Shown here: piece after piece, positions 1 through 10,044 of the stretch
Layout: each line of letters opens with the position of its first letter
Position numbering within the stretch: the stretch's first letter is position 1
From: Theropithecus gelada
Lineage: Eukaryota; Chordata; Mammalia; Primates; Cercopithecidae
Reading direction: 5' to 3'
DNA length: 64,000 nt
Assembly: GCF_003255815.1 (NCBI RefSeq)
Contig: NC_037677.1
Location: forward strand, 109,250,326 to 109,314,325
Program-made: the position numbers and the translations under genes
Notes under the pieces: model-generated
Databases searched by the model: none
Told to the model about the DNA's origin: nothing
The model's input: only the letters and a program-made list of their open reading frames with translations

Positions 1-162
1 AGCCAGACACAGTGGCACACACCTATAGTCCTAGCTACTCGAGAGGCTAAGGCAGGAGGATCACTTGAGCCTAAAAGGTCGAGACTGCAGTGAGCCATGA
101 TCATGCCACTGTACTCCAGCCTGAGTGCCAGAGTGTGGCGCTGTCTCAAAAAAATTAAAAAG
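1..162 (+). mobile_element. Alu, 3' part, cut by window start
   Basis: Right-arm Alu sequence: the GCTACTCGAGAGGCTAAGGC box, a CAGTGAGCCATGATCATGCC box, the CACTGTACTCCAGCCTG box and an A-rich tail. The rest of the element lies before base 1. The GCCATGATC form suggests the older AluJ group. Confidence 0.9.
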
Positions 163-341
163 TATTTTGTAACAAAGTAAGGGCTGAATACATATGTTTA
201 ACTTGGATGTAGCCTTTGTGGCTACACCTATATTTGTGTGTGTATGTGTTTGAGTGTAAAAGACTGCTGAAAGCACAACAGCAGCCATTACATATGGAAA
301 CACGATTATCGGAAGCATCAGGTACATGCAAAGGAAGAGCT

Positions 342-945
342 AGCGACCTGGATGGGATTGGAGACTTATTCTAAGTGAAATAACTCAGGAATGGAAAACC
401 AGGCCAGGTGCAGTGGCTCACGCCTGTAATCCCAGCACTTTGGGAGACCGAGGTAGGTGGATTACCTGAGGTCAGGAGTTCAAAACTAGCCTGGCCAACA
501 TGGTGAAACCCCATCTCTACTAAAAATACAAAAATTAGCCGGGCATAGTGGCATGTGCCTGTAATCCCAGTTACTTGGGAGGCTAAGGCAGGAGAATTGC
601 TTGAACCTGGGAGGCAGCGGTTGCAGTGAGCTGAGATCGCACCACTGCACTCCAGTCTGGGCAACAAGAGTGAAACTCTGTCTCAAAAAAAAAAAAAAGG
701 AAAACCAAACATTGTATATTCTCTCTCATAAGTGGGAGCTAAGCTGTGAGGATGCAAAGGCATAAGAATGACACAATGGACTTTGGGGAGTTGGGGGAAA
801 GGGTGGGAAGGGGATGAGAGATAAAAGACTACAAATTGGGTGCAGCATATACTGTTCAGGTGATGGGTGCACCAAAATCTCACAAGTCACCACTAAGGAA
901 CTTACTCATGTAACCAAACACTACAGAAATAAAAAATTTTTACAA
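342..945 (+). mobile_element. L1 3' end (older L1PA/L1PB type), split by an Alu
   Basis: 342-401 (GACCTGGATGGGATTGGAG and following) and 699-945 (the CTCATAAGTGGGAGCTAAGC box, then GTGATGGGTGCACCAAAATC) match the end of ORF2 and the 3' UTR of an older primate L1. The halves become contiguous when the Alu at 402-698 and one copy of its target duplication are removed. Only the 3' end is present and no frame is intact. Confidence 0.85.
402..698 (+). mobile_element. Full-length AluS with target duplication
   Basis: Dimeric Alu beginning GGCCAGGTGCAGTGG, with both arms, the middle A-rich linker and an A tail. A 9-bp direct repeat, GGAAAACCA, flanks it at 393-401 and 699-707. It inserted into the L1 3' end around it. 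ORFs across it on the minus strand are Alu translations. Confidence 0.95.
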
Positions 946-1677
946 AAAGATAGTACTAAAATAAATCTCTAATAAATTGCATAAAGCACTTAGAGCAGTA
1001 GCTGCACAAAGTGGTAGATCAACAAATTTTTATTACTGTTAGGTCTATTCTAATCTTTCTGTTTTCCCCAAGAAAATGTCAGCAAGAAGAAACAAAGTAC
1101 ATTTGGAAACTGCGTCCTTTTTTTTTTTTTTTTGTAATTATTTCGCAGTAGTTATGTGGACGCATCATTCAGTTCTAGAATCAGTTAGAATCAACAGCTT
1201 GGTTCCACACAAAACCTTCATTTTTCAGATGATGTGGCTGAAGCACAGAGAGGTAAAAGCTCCCTTCTGGAGGTCACATAACAGTGGAAATCTGAGATTT
1301 TAAGACCATGAAATCAAAAACAAATAGGAATTTTGGGGCAACTGCTCAGCTTCTTCATGTGGCTATATCTTTATTTTTTTTTAATCTATATCTTCAAAAA
1401 TCTAAGCATTTCTGCCTTTTAAAAAAGATTTTTTTCTGTTTATTAGGTAAATTGAATTTGAGATATATATAATCAACATTCATAAAGCTACAGTATATTT
1501 ATCTGTTGATTTATAGAATTATCTGTACTAATGAAATTATAATCTTTTTCTGTTGCTGAGGACAAAACTACATCTTAATCTTCTTTGTATCCCTAAAAGT
1601 GCTTAGTAAAATAACTCCTAACAAGTATTTTCAAAAAAAAAAAGAAAGAAAAAAGAAAGATAAAAGAAATATAGAGC
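946..1677. other. Intronic sequence, mostly unique
   Basis: No gene seen. It contains a poly-T run at 1118-1133, a MIR-like stretch (listed separately) and an A/G-rich tract at about 1632-1670. The remainder is AT-rich and not recognised. Confidence 0.6.
1213..1305 (-). repeat. MIR fragment
   Basis: Reads TTCAGATGATGTGGCTGAAG then CACAGAGAGGT, followed by GGTCACATAACAG and a GAAATCTGAGATTT box. This is the MIR core read antisense (fraction of 'cattttacagatgaggaaactgaggcacagagaggt'-type sequence), with moderate divergence. Confidence 0.65.
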
Positions 1678-1690
1678 CAGAACTGATCTT

Positions 1691-3008
1691 AAAAAAAAAA
1701 AATCATTATACTTTAAGTTCTAGGGTACATGTGCACAACGTGCAGATTTGTTACATATGTATACATGTGCCATGTTGGTGTGCTGCACCCATTAACTGAT
1801 CATTTACATTAGGTATATCTCCTAATGCTATCCCTCCCCCTTCCCCCGACCCCACGACAGACCCTGATGTGTGATGTTCCCTTTCCTGTGTCCAAGTGTT
1901 CTCATTGTTCAGTTTCCACCTATGAGTGAGAACATGCGGTGTTTGGTTTTCTGTTCTTGCGATAGTTTGCTGACAAGGGTGGTTTCCAGCTGCATCCATG
2001 TCCCTACAAAGGGCATGAACTCATCCTTTTTTATGGCTGCTTAGTATTCCATGGTGTATATGTGCCACATTTTCTTAATCCAGTCTGTCATTGATGGACA
2101 TTTGGGTTGGTTCCAAGTCTTTGCTATTGTAAATAGTGCCGCAATAAACATACGTGTGTATGTGTCTTTATAGCAGCATGATTTATAATCCTTTGGGTAT
2201 ATACCCAGTAATGGGATGGCTGGGTCATATGGTACCTCTAGTTCTAGATCCTTGAGGAATCGCCACACTGTCTTCCACAAGGGTAAAAGTAGTTTACAGT
2301 CCCACCAACAGTGTAAAAGTGTTCCTATTTCTTCACACTCTCCAGCACCTGTTGTTTCCTGACTTTTTAATGATCACCATTTTAACTGGTGTAAGACGGT
2401 ATCTCATTGTGGTTTGATTTGCATTTCTTTGATAGCCAGTGATGATGAGCATTTTTTCATGTGTCTGTTGGCTGCATATATGTCTTCTTTTGAGAAATGT
2501 CTGTTCGTATCCTTTGCCCACTTTTTAATGGGGTTGTTTGTTTTTTTCTTATAAATTTGTTTGAATTCTTTGTAGGTTCTGGATATTAGCCCTTTGTCAG
2601 ATGAGTAGATTGCAAAAATTTTCTCCCATTCTGTAGGTTGCCTGTTCACTCTGATGGTAGTTTCTTTTGCTGTGCAGAAGCTCTTTAGTTTAGTTAGATC
2701 CCATTTGTCAATTTTGGCTTTTGTTGCCATTGCTTTTAGTGTTTTAGACATGAAGTCCTTGCCCATGCCTATGTCCTGAATGGTATTGCCTAGGTTTTCT
2801 TCTAGGGTTTTTATGGTTTTAGGTCTAACATTTAAGTCTCTAATCCATCTTGAATTAATTTTCGTGTAAGGTGTAAGGAAGGGATCCAGTGTCAGCTTTC
2901 TACATATGGCTAGCTGATTTTCCCAGCACCATTTATTAAATGTGGAATCCTTTCCCCATTTCTTGTTTTTGTCAGGTTTGTCAAAGAGCAGATGGTTGTA
3001 GATGTGTG
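1691..3008 (-). mobile_element. 5'-truncated L1PA insertion with target duplication
   Basis: On the minus strand it runs from inside ORF2 through the 3' UTR to the poly-A tail, read here as the A run at 1691-1702 next to the TCATTATACTTTAAG 3'-end signature. The insertion is flanked by CAGAACTGATCTTA at 1678-1691 and CAGAAGTGATCTTA at 3009-3022 (one mismatch), so both ends are the original integration boundaries. About 1.3 kb of the usual roughly 6 kb remains, the ordinary result of incomplete target-primed reverse transcription. Confidence 0.95.
1909..3008 (-). pseudogene. L1 ORF2 C-terminal remnant, broken
   Basis: Read on the minus strand, conserved ORF2p C-terminal pieces appear: LKSFCTAKETT near 2660-2700, DPAIPLLGIYPKD near 2190-2230, and MWHIYTMEY ending at 2044. 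The last is followed at 2041-2043 by an in-frame TAA where L1 normally has a tyrosine codon. The natural ORF2 stop after the LIGGN ending lies at 1909-1911. Frame shifts separate the pieces. The reverse transcriptase and endonuclease domains are lost to 5' truncation, so the copy is dead. Confidence 0.9.
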
Positions 3009-3022
3009 CAGAAGTGATCTTA

Positions 3023-3545
3023 AAACCAACTCTAGCCGCTTACAAAGGAGAAAATTCAGTCCTAGTGAAGGACCATATGTGATGGTCAAAAGGAGATAGA
3101 GCCAGGGTTTTCTAGCTGATAGTCCACTGCTCTTCAGGTACATTGGGGATGCCTTTGTTTTCAGATACCCTGCATTTGCCATCTTCCAGTTAAAACAGGT
3201 AAAGGTTTAATCTAATAATTTTATTAAGTGTGATATTATTTTTAAATTCACACAAATGCAACCACAAAGCCTGCATCATAACTTTTCACTTCCAAGATAA
3301 TTTTGTTCTATTCAGACTGGTGTAGTGTTTAACCACTGAAAAATTAATTGCAAACACAGCTTGCTGAAATATTTGTCCACTAATAGCCAATTAATTAAAC
3401 TTATCTAATGTTTATTATCCACAATTGCCTGGCAGATAATTGATCCTCATTAAGTATATGTTGATTCAGTCTTCCCTGTCTCAGCTCTATCTCAAGATGG
3501 ATTCTTAAATGATGAGCTTTGTATCATCTTGAATGATTTTTAAAA
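3023..3545. other. Intronic sequence; weak L2/MIR traces
   Basis: No gene seen. About 3425-3475 (CAATTGCCTGGCAGATAATT, then a TAAGTATATGTTGATTCA stretch) resembles the 3' end of L2 or MIR on the plus strand. The rest is AT-rich unique sequence. Confidence 0.45.
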
Positions 3546-3559
3546 AAATAAAAATTCCT

Positions 3560-3710
3560 ACTCAGGAGGCTGAGGCACGAGAATGGCGTAAACCCGGGAG
3601 GCGGAGCTTGCAGTGAGCTGAGATCCAGCCACTGCACTCCAGCCTGGGTGACAGAGCGAGACTCTGTCTCAAAAATAAAATAAAATAAAAAAAATGAAAT
3701 AAAAAATAAA
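3560..3710 (+). mobile_element. 5'-truncated AluY of the monkey AluYR type
   Basis: Only the 3' half is present, starting at ACTCAGGAGGCTGAGG. It carries the AluY marker GGCGGAGCTTGCAGTGAGC and then GAGATCCAGCCACTGCAC. The CCAGCC is one CpG decay away from the CCGGCC that I associate with Old World monkey AluYR; human AluY has CGCGCC. A 13-bp direct repeat, AATAAAAATTCCT, flanks it at about 3547-3559 and 3711-3723. The tail is an AAAAT-type A-rich repeat. Confidence 0.88.
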
Positions 3711-3984
3711 AATAAAAATTCCTGCTACCCAAACCCTATTCAGAATCTCTGGGGAGGGACCTTGGGATTCTATTTTTAACAAACTGGACAGGTGCCTACT
3801 AAAGTTGGAGAATGACCACCTAAAGTAAGGAGATTGAAACTATCATTGATTAAAATATCTTCAATTGATCAGTCCAGTTGAAAACTAGAGATACCTAAAT
3901 GTTATCTCCAGACATATTTTTAAAGTAGTTATATAGGTTCAGCAAACCCTAGTCCTTATATGACAATTTTAAAAATGTTTTATC

Positions 3985-4260
3985 ATACCTTAATTCATCT
4001 TTATTATAAATTATTTAAATAAGATAGAAGTATATAAAGTAAAAAATGAAAGGGTCATCCCCTTTACCCTTACCCATCTATCTCTCCCACTCTAACTACT
4101 CAAATATAACTACTCAAATATAACATACTCAAATATACCTATTCATAGTAGGTATATAAACTTTGAGAGTTTTTCCCCTATATATTCATATGTTTTGTCT
4201 GTATCTAAGTACGTGTTTATATGTGTCAATATGTATGCACACATACATGTGCATATATTC
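3985..4260 (-). mobile_element. Ancient L1M-like fragment (first part)
   Basis: An AT-rich stretch with the layout of old L1 3' regions read antisense: AAAATGAAAGGGTCATCCCC, then CCTTTACCCTTACCCATC, then TATATTCATATGTTTTG. It appears to continue at 4640-4900 beyond an L2-like block. Family assignment comes from memory of the pattern and is uncertain. Confidence 0.45.
4097..4139. repeat. Three tandem copies of a 14-bp unit
   Basis: TACTCAAATATAAC is at 4097-4110 and 4111-4124, then, after one extra base, TACTCAAATATACC at 4126-4139. It is a short local duplication inside the old repeat. Confidence 0.9.
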
Positions 4261-4261
4261 A

Positions 4262-4630
4262 TATTTACATTCATAATGAGATGTATTTATTTTTTCAACA
4301 AATATCGAAGCATCTACTATATAACAGAACCTGGTACTGAGATAACAACAGTGACCAAACTGATGAGATCCCTGTTCTCATTAACTGAACATTATAATAG
4401 TGAGACAGGCAATATATCAATAAAAATATGATATAAAATGTGGTAATGATTCACAATATAAAGTAAAATACAATAGGATAAAAGGTTAGATCATTCCAGG
4501 GGGTTCAACTTGAGATATGATGGTCAGGGCAAGATTCTGAGGGATATTTAGGCAGAGAACAGAGTGAAATGAGAAAATGAACCCCACACATATGTTGGAG
4601 AAGTGGACGCCAAGGTCTTCTAGACTATAT
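4262..4630 (-). repeat. L2 fragment
   Basis: It begins with TTTTTTCAACAAATATCGAA and continues as CATCTACTATATAACAGAAC, then GTGACCAAACTGATGAGATC. This is the antisense of the L2 3' end (ATAAATATTTGTTGAA with the CAGTG/GGCACATAG boxes). GGTCAGGGCAAGATTCTGAG at about 4522 matches the next L2 block. Divergence is high. Confidence 0.6.
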
Positions 4631-4639
4631 ATGCAAAAC

Positions 4640-4900
4640 CACACTTTTTTCTTTTTACAAAATAAAATTCTATTATGTATACTGTTCTGTACCTTTTTCT
4701 AGCCAACTCTGATTTATGTACACACCTCCAAGGTCTGTGTAGATGGATCTGAATTATTTCCTAGTAACTGCTTAGTATTCCATAATGTGTCTGTGTCATA
4801 ATGTAATCATTCACATGTTGCTGGGCATTTTTTCTTTATATTTTATATTTACAAACAATGCTGCAGTGAAATCTTATAAACCGTAATCTTTATGTTTAGG
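4640..4900 (-). mobile_element. Ancient L1M-like fragment (second part)
   Basis: GTATACTGTTCTGTACCTTT, then GCTTAGTATTCCATAATGTG, then ACAAACAATGCTGCAGTGAA follows the order seen in old L1 ORF2 C-terminal/3' regions read antisense. It is likely the continuation of 3985-4260. Confidence 0.55.
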
Positions 4901-6013
4901 TATTATAGGATTAATATTATAGTTCTGTTGTAAAACAAGATTATTGTAAGTATTTGAATTCTATCAGTGAATAACAGAGTCACCTGTTCAAGAATAAAGG
5001 AGCCAAGATCTTGGGATGCAAACAGGTATAATAATCATTTTATGTGTGCATAGAGGTAAGATTTATTTAATCATGTTTAATTTTAAAATTGGGCCATCAA
5101 AGAATCCTAAATCAAGTTTTTATCATAAAAGACCATATTTTACAGCTTTCCATGTTTTAAAAGTTGTTCAACCAACTGCCCCAGCACTGGTTCTCATTTA
5201 CAGGATTGCAGCCAGTTTGGATTTGTTTATTTTTATAATGTCTGTTCTCCTAGTATTGGATCATCCATTTAATCTTCAGTGCTGCTGCTTTGTGGTTTTC
5301 TTTATCCAAAAGTATTTGATCTAAACTATATTTTATCTTTTAAATATAAGATTTTGTTATTTAAAATCTTTTACAATATTATAATTATAAATACAGATAA
5401 CCTTATCACCCACTGTTAGTATTTTGGTGTATATCCTCCCAGTGTTTTTTCCAATGCATACATGTGTATCTATATTTAAAGTATGATTTTTTTAGATTAA
5501 ATTTTTAATTTTGGGGTCATTGACTCTCTTTGATACACCTGACATCTCATAACCCATACTGAGAATAGACCCATTACCACTCTTATCATGTTTCTATTAC
5601 TAGTTACTCACTTAATGATGAACAACCTAGCAGACCCTCTCCATGTTGTCAGTTGAATAGACAGGTGCCTTGCAGGTTGTTTGCCAAGTGAATGGCTTCT
5701 GGGGTAACAGGTGATGTTACTGGGATACTCAGAGGCCTCAGACACTTGTCCAGTGGCCGTCATGATGGCTGCAGACAGAGCCTGCCTCAGGATAGCGCTC
5801 TGGAGCATCTGAACCCATGCATCACATTCCTCCTTAGGGACAGGGCACCAGAAAGTTCTTCTCTCCTAATCTTCCTTAGGACCAGGCCCCTGAGGGAGCT
5901 TGCTTTGGATTTTCACAGAAAAAGAGATTTTCCTCCTACACTATTCCTCCTATCCCCTTCATTCTTCCTATTCCCGGTTTCATCACCACACTTCTCTTAG
6001 GAGAATAGTTGAC
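4901..6013. other. Intronic sequence without recognised features
   Basis: No exon, RNA gene or young repeat seen. 5380-5480 has weak similarity to old L1 3'-region sequence. From 5600 to 6000 the base composition is more even, with a pyrimidine-rich stretch at 5930-6000. Two opposite-strand ORFs near 5608-6000 look like chance frames. Confidence 0.5.
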
Positions 6014-6046
6014 TTTTTTTTTTTTTTTTTTTTTTTTTAAGGGGTG

Positions 6047-6088
<42 letters not shown>

Positions 6089-6100
6089 GTTTTTTTTTTT
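6014..6100. repeat. Long poly-T low-complexity tract
   Basis: T homopolymers at 6014-6038, 6050-6087 and 6090-6101 are broken only by AAGGGGTGGG and GG. The right part is the poly-A tail of the antisense L1 that follows. Such tracts are poorly resolved, so their lengths should not be trusted. Confidence 0.85.
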
Positions 6101-6176
6101 TAATTTATTTATTATTATTATACTTTAAGTTGTAGGGTACATGTGCATAACGTGCAGGTTTGTTACATATGTATAC
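6101..6176 (-). mobile_element. L1PA 3' end, cut by assembly gap
   Basis: TTATTATTATACTTTAAGTT, then GTAGGGTACATGTGCATAAC and GTGCAGGTTTGTTACATATG is the antisense of a young L1PA 3' end, adjoining the poly-T. The element runs into the N gap, and nothing L1-like is seen after it. Confidence 0.9.
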
Positions 6177-6451
6177 NNNNNNNNNNNNNNNNNNNNNNNN
6201 NNNNNNNNNNNNNNNNNNNNNNNNNNNNNNNNNNNNNNNNNNNNNNNNNNNNNNNNNNNNNNNNNNNNNNNNNNNNNNNNNNNNNNNNNNNNNNNNNNNN
6301 NNNNNNNNNNNNNNNNNNNNNNNNNNNNNNNNNNNNNNNNNNNNNNNNNNNNNNNNNNNNNNNNNNNNNNNNNNNNNNNNNNNNNNNNNNNNNNNNNNNN
6401 NNNNNNNNNNNNNNNNNNNNNNNNNNNNNNNNNNNNNNNNNNNNNNNNNNN
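6177..6451. other. Assembly gap, 275 N
   Basis: All bases are N. Left of the gap is an antisense L1 3' end; right is a purine-rich GGAGA repeat. The missing sequence probably includes the rest of the L1 and part of the simple repeat. The stated gap length may not be real. Confidence 1.
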
Positions 6452-6497
6452 GAAGGAGAGGAGGGGAGAGGTCCGGAGGAGAGGAGAGGAGAGGTCT
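6452..6497. repeat. Purine-rich (GGAGA)n-type simple repeat
   Basis: Imperfect GGAGA/GAGGG units with no pyrimidines except in two GGTC units. It adjoins the gap, so its true length is unknown. Confidence 0.85.
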
Positions 6498-6597
6498 GAT
6501 GGTGATGAAAGCCACTTTTCTAGGTCTTCGGCGTCATCTGGAGCACATAGTGGGTCATAGAGAATTACAGGACTTACGTAGTAATAGTAGGAAGATT

Positions 6598-6735
6598 AGC
6601 TCACATCCTTTGAGTACTCCCCACGTCCCAGGCACTGTGCTAAACCCTGTAGGTTGACTCTCTGCTTTAAGCATCACCAGAAGCCTGTGAGTAAACCTCT
6701 GAATTCTCCATCTTACAGGAGAGAGAGCTGCTTTT
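6598..6735 (-). repeat. MIR fragment
   Basis: TTTGAGTACTCCCCACGTCC, then CAGGCACTGTGCTAAACCCT, then TCACCAGAAGCCTGTGAGTA and CCATCTTACAGGAGAGAGAG follow the antisense MIR order (CAGGCACTGTGCTAAG ... CCATTTTACAGATGAGG). Confidence 0.75.
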
Positions 6736-7490
6736 CTCCTTCAAGCATAATGGAAAAGTTGTGGTCCCCAGAATTTCTGTCCTCCCTATGCTAGCACGAA
6801 GGGATAATTGATCTTCAGATATTGAAAAGAGATAGCAGGCAAAACACCAGGGCTGGGACAACACAACCGGATACCCAGGGAGCCCAAAAGGAAATCAAAG
6901 AAGAGATTGGAGAAAAACAGTGGTGAGGAAAAGAACTTTGCCCCCCAAAAGTAATATCTCCCATGTGGAGAAGACTAGCTTTACCTAAATGTGTCACTGA
7001 GAGCGTTACCTTACCCTGACTCTGTAACCGAATTTTATTAAATGCCTCTCCTATTTCATCCTTGGTGAACTTCCCAGTTCTTCTCTTATTTTACGGTCAT
7101 AAGAGCTTATAGTTTGCAGTTTAGTTAGTTAATTTATTTAAATAGCATTGTCAAGTTGGCTCTAGACCAAAAAAAAAAAAAAAATAGTCATGACTCACTC
7201 CAGAAAATACCATCAGTTAACAAAAGGAAAAAAGGAAAAAGAATCACAGTTAACTCAGAATTATAAAACAATGGTTCTTTTAGGCTTCCTATTTTAGTGG
7301 TGTATCCAAACACCTTTTTCCCAGAGTAACAGAGCTTTCTTCGCTTTTGGTTGCAAGCATTATTTAAGCAAGATTGGCCACTTTAAAAGTTTTCTTGCAT
7401 CCTTACTTTCAGTACTCAATCTTTATTTCTCCTCAGTCTTTATTCCATAAGAAATACGCTTCAATGGCTTATGCATTTAGAATTGACTTT
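6736..7490. other. Intronic sequence upstream of the microRNA
   Basis: No repeat or exon recognised, apart from an A run at 7170-7185. A promoter for the microRNA is not evident; it is presumably transcribed with its host gene. Confidence 0.55.
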
Positions 7491-7565
7491 GTGGAACAGT
7501 GCAATGTTTTCCTTGCCTGTGGCAAGACCACTTCAGTTCAAGGCTAAGAAACTAGACTGTTCCTA
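7491..7565 (+). ncRNA. MIR4295: MicroRNA hairpin, miR-4295 orthologue (mature 7497-7514)
   Basis: CAGTGCAATGTTTTCCTT at 7497-7514 equals the mature hsa-miR-4295 sequence as I know it. Its seed AGUGCAA places it with the miR-130/301/454 family. The context folds: GGAACAGT (7493-7500) pairs with ACTGTTCC (7556-7563), GTTT (7506-7509) with AAAC (7549-7552), CTT (7512-7514) with AAG (7546-7548), and GCC (7515-7517) with GGC (7542-7544). The apical loop holds a further GTGG/CCAC mini-stem (7519-7522 with 7528-7531). The mature product is on the 5' arm. It is in sense orientation in a VTI1A intron, so host transcription followed by Drosha/Dicer processing is the simple expectation. Precursor ends are estimated from the fold, and I cannot show expression. 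Confidence 0.85.
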
Positions 7566-8399
7566 CAGAGACCCTCTGGGTGACTCATCTCTTTTGAGAT
7601 CCTGATTGTCCATTTTTTGGTTGGTGTTCTGGCAGCAGTGTGTGTTGCCCTGAAGGCACCCTCTCATATGGTGTTGACTACACTATGCTGTGCTATTTAA
7701 TTCTTGTTTTGGATTGTGCCTCGAGTTTTAAGTCACTTGACAATACAGAAGGTTTCTTTCTCCAAAGATTATCAATATCATACCATTGCCTCTCAGTGGT
7801 TACACACACAGACACACAGACACACACGCATGAATTTCATGTTTTCTTCCTTCTGAAACTAAATATGATCTGTCTGACCTTTCTGAGGAGTCTGCTGCTT
7901 TTTCAGATTTATGTCCCTGTGACAAGGTGGTTTGGCAAGCTGTTTGTCTTAATCACTCAGCTTCTCCATTAGACAAGCTGTTTAAAAATCTTCTATGTAA
8001 TTACCTTTTTTGACTCTCTTCCACATTCTTTTCTTTATTGTAAACTTTCTTACGACTTTTTTATATATCTGCCATGTTCTAAAAGGCATTTAAGCCTTCT
8101 TACACTGTTTTGTCTGCTTTTCATTAAGTTTGCCATCCATTTACAATCCATACCCATTGCCTCCCTCACAATCTGAATGCATAAACATGCATAATAAATA
8201 AACTCTGGGGTTGAATCCTGGACTGAGTGGCCAACATTTTTTCTGTGTCTTCCTTAACTTTTGAAATAGGCAGACCGAGAAGCATTAGAGGAGCTAATTC
8301 TAGGAGTCTCCTAAGGACGTTTGTCAGAGTTGTCACTGCCTTGTTGTTGCCTATGACTGCAAAGTTCAGAAAGCTGGGGCTGGAGCTGCCTTCATTCAT
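7566..8399. other. Intronic sequence, unique
   Basis: A short imperfect CA tract lies at 7803-7828. No exon, RNA gene or clear transposon seen. ORFs of 77-110 codons here have no recognisable features. Confidence 0.55.
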
Positions 8400-9010
8400 A
8401 ATATGAGCCAGACACTGTGCTCATTATTGGGGGGGGAATAAAAGATAACACCATTCCTGCCTTCAAGCAGCTTTTACTCTGGTAAAGAGGATAATGCAGG
8501 CATGTAAATCTTTTGGAGATGAGACAGTGTGCTTAGGAATTTAAGGAGAAAGATCCCTTTGGCAAAGGCAGATGCAGAATTCATGGCAGATGGAGCGTTT
8601 TAGCAGAACCGTGAGCAGTCAGCAGGATTGTAAGGAGTGGAGATTGGTAGAGACATTCCAGACAGGGAACCGCAAGGGTCAAAGCTCAGAGGTGGCCAAG
8701 TCTAGAATATATGCCAGAGAGAATTGGGAGAGAAGCCTGAAAGAGTATTTAGGCCTAAATTCTGAAAGGTTCTGAATGCTGGCTTAAGCCTTGGATTTTT
8801 CTTGGTGAGCGTGGCCAAAGTGGTGTTTAAGGAAGATTTTATAAAGATCAAACAGTCGAGACGTATTGATGGTTGTAGACAATGAAGACAGGGAAACTAG
8901 TTAAGAGGCTTTTGCCCTAGTCTGTGTGGGAGGTTACAACAGTAGGAATGGAAAAGAAACAAATATGAGAGAGAATTCAAAGTAAGATTTGAGAAAACCC
9001 GATGACTGGT
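8400..9010 (-). repeat. L2 fragment, about 0.6 kb
   Basis: GAGCCAGACACTGTGCTCAT, then CCTGCCTTCAAGCAGCTTTT, GGGTCAAAGCTCAGAGGTGG, CCTTGGATTTTTCTTGGTGA and GACAGGGAAACTAGTTAAGA keep the order of the antisense L2 3' region (caggcactg, ccctgccctcaaggagct, cctgaggtgg, ctttggattttattct, gagaccagttaggagg). Old and divergent, but collinear over several boxes. Confidence 0.7.
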
Positions 9011-9739
9011 TCAAAATGGGAAGCAAAATAAAGGAAGATTCAAACTGAATTGATATGTGTCAGTCCTAAGAGACCCACTTGATTTGCCCACATTTAGCTG
9101 ATGGAAAGAGGCACATAGCAAGAAGCTATGATTTTTATTTATGCCCACTGAATTTAAGGGTTGGGTGAACTACCCAGCATGTAACAGGAAATAGGGAGTA
9201 AAACTTGGAATAGTTTAACAGATTAAGCATAGAAGCGGAGATGATATTTTAAAACCATGAAAGTGAATGAGGATCTCAAAGGAGACTGGAGAATGTAGGA
9301 AAGAAATACAAAGTACGAACTTGAACTGCCAATAATTATGGGTTGAGGTGAAGCAGCACCTGCAAGGGAGAGAAATCTGAGGGTTGGGCTCTGAATGCTT
9401 TGCTCACAGTAGGCACTCTGCATGGTTGCATTTACGGATGAATATGTGTCAAAGTGAAGGCCGACTCTTTCACTACAAACTTTGCCATCCCATAAAGCTT
9501 TATATAAGGGCGCTTTGTACACCAAGAATCTTGAGCTCATCAACTCACATAGTTGACATTCAATGCCAGGGCTTTATATAAAGGTATATAGTTGCAATTA
9601 ATATTACTTACTATTATTATTATTTTTTTTACCTATTGTAATAGCTCATTAATTTTCTCCTGCCATTGGATAGTGGGATGCTGTGTTATGGTGGGGGTGT
9701 GGGGAGTGTCCCATTTTGTCAAATAGATTATAAACTCCA
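9011..9739. other. Intronic sequence, unique
   Basis: No supported feature. Two related 'GCTTTATATAA' strings occur near 9498 and 9571, without other promoter signals. An ORF of 106 codons on the minus strand at 9223-9543 has no recognisable domain. Confidence 0.5.
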
Positions 9740-10044
9740 GCGGGGTGCAGTGGCTCATGCCAGTAATCCCAGCCCTTTGGGAGGCCAAGGCAGATGGATC
9801 ACGAGGTCAAGAGATCGAGACCATCCTGGCCAACATAGTGAAACCCCGTCTCTACTAAAAAAAAAAAAAAAAAAAATAGCTGGGTGTGGTGGCATGCACC
9901 TATAGTCCCAGCTACTTGGGAGGCCGAGGCACAAGAATTACTTGAACCCGGGTGGTAGAGGTTGCAGTGAGCTAAGATCACACCACTGTACTCCAGCCTG
10001 GGTGCCAGAGCAAGACTCAGTCTCAAAAAAAAAAAAAAAAAAAA
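9740..10044 (+). mobile_element. Full-length Alu (AluSc/Y-like)
   Basis: Both arms are present, with GGATCACGAGGTCAAGAGAT and CGAGACCATCCTGGCCAACA, pointing to the AluSc/AluY branch. A long A run of about 19 lies in the middle linker, and a tail of about 20 A ends at 10044. No clear target duplication seen. Confidence 0.93.

Noticed and set aside
6105..6657. ORFs of 118-165 codons across the run of N
   Set aside because: They are open only because N codons are not counted as stops; the flanks are L1 3' end and a GGAGA repeat.
9498..9580. Paired GCTTTATATAA strings as TATA promoters
   Set aside because: There is no downstream exon or other core element; such strings are common in AT-rich introns.
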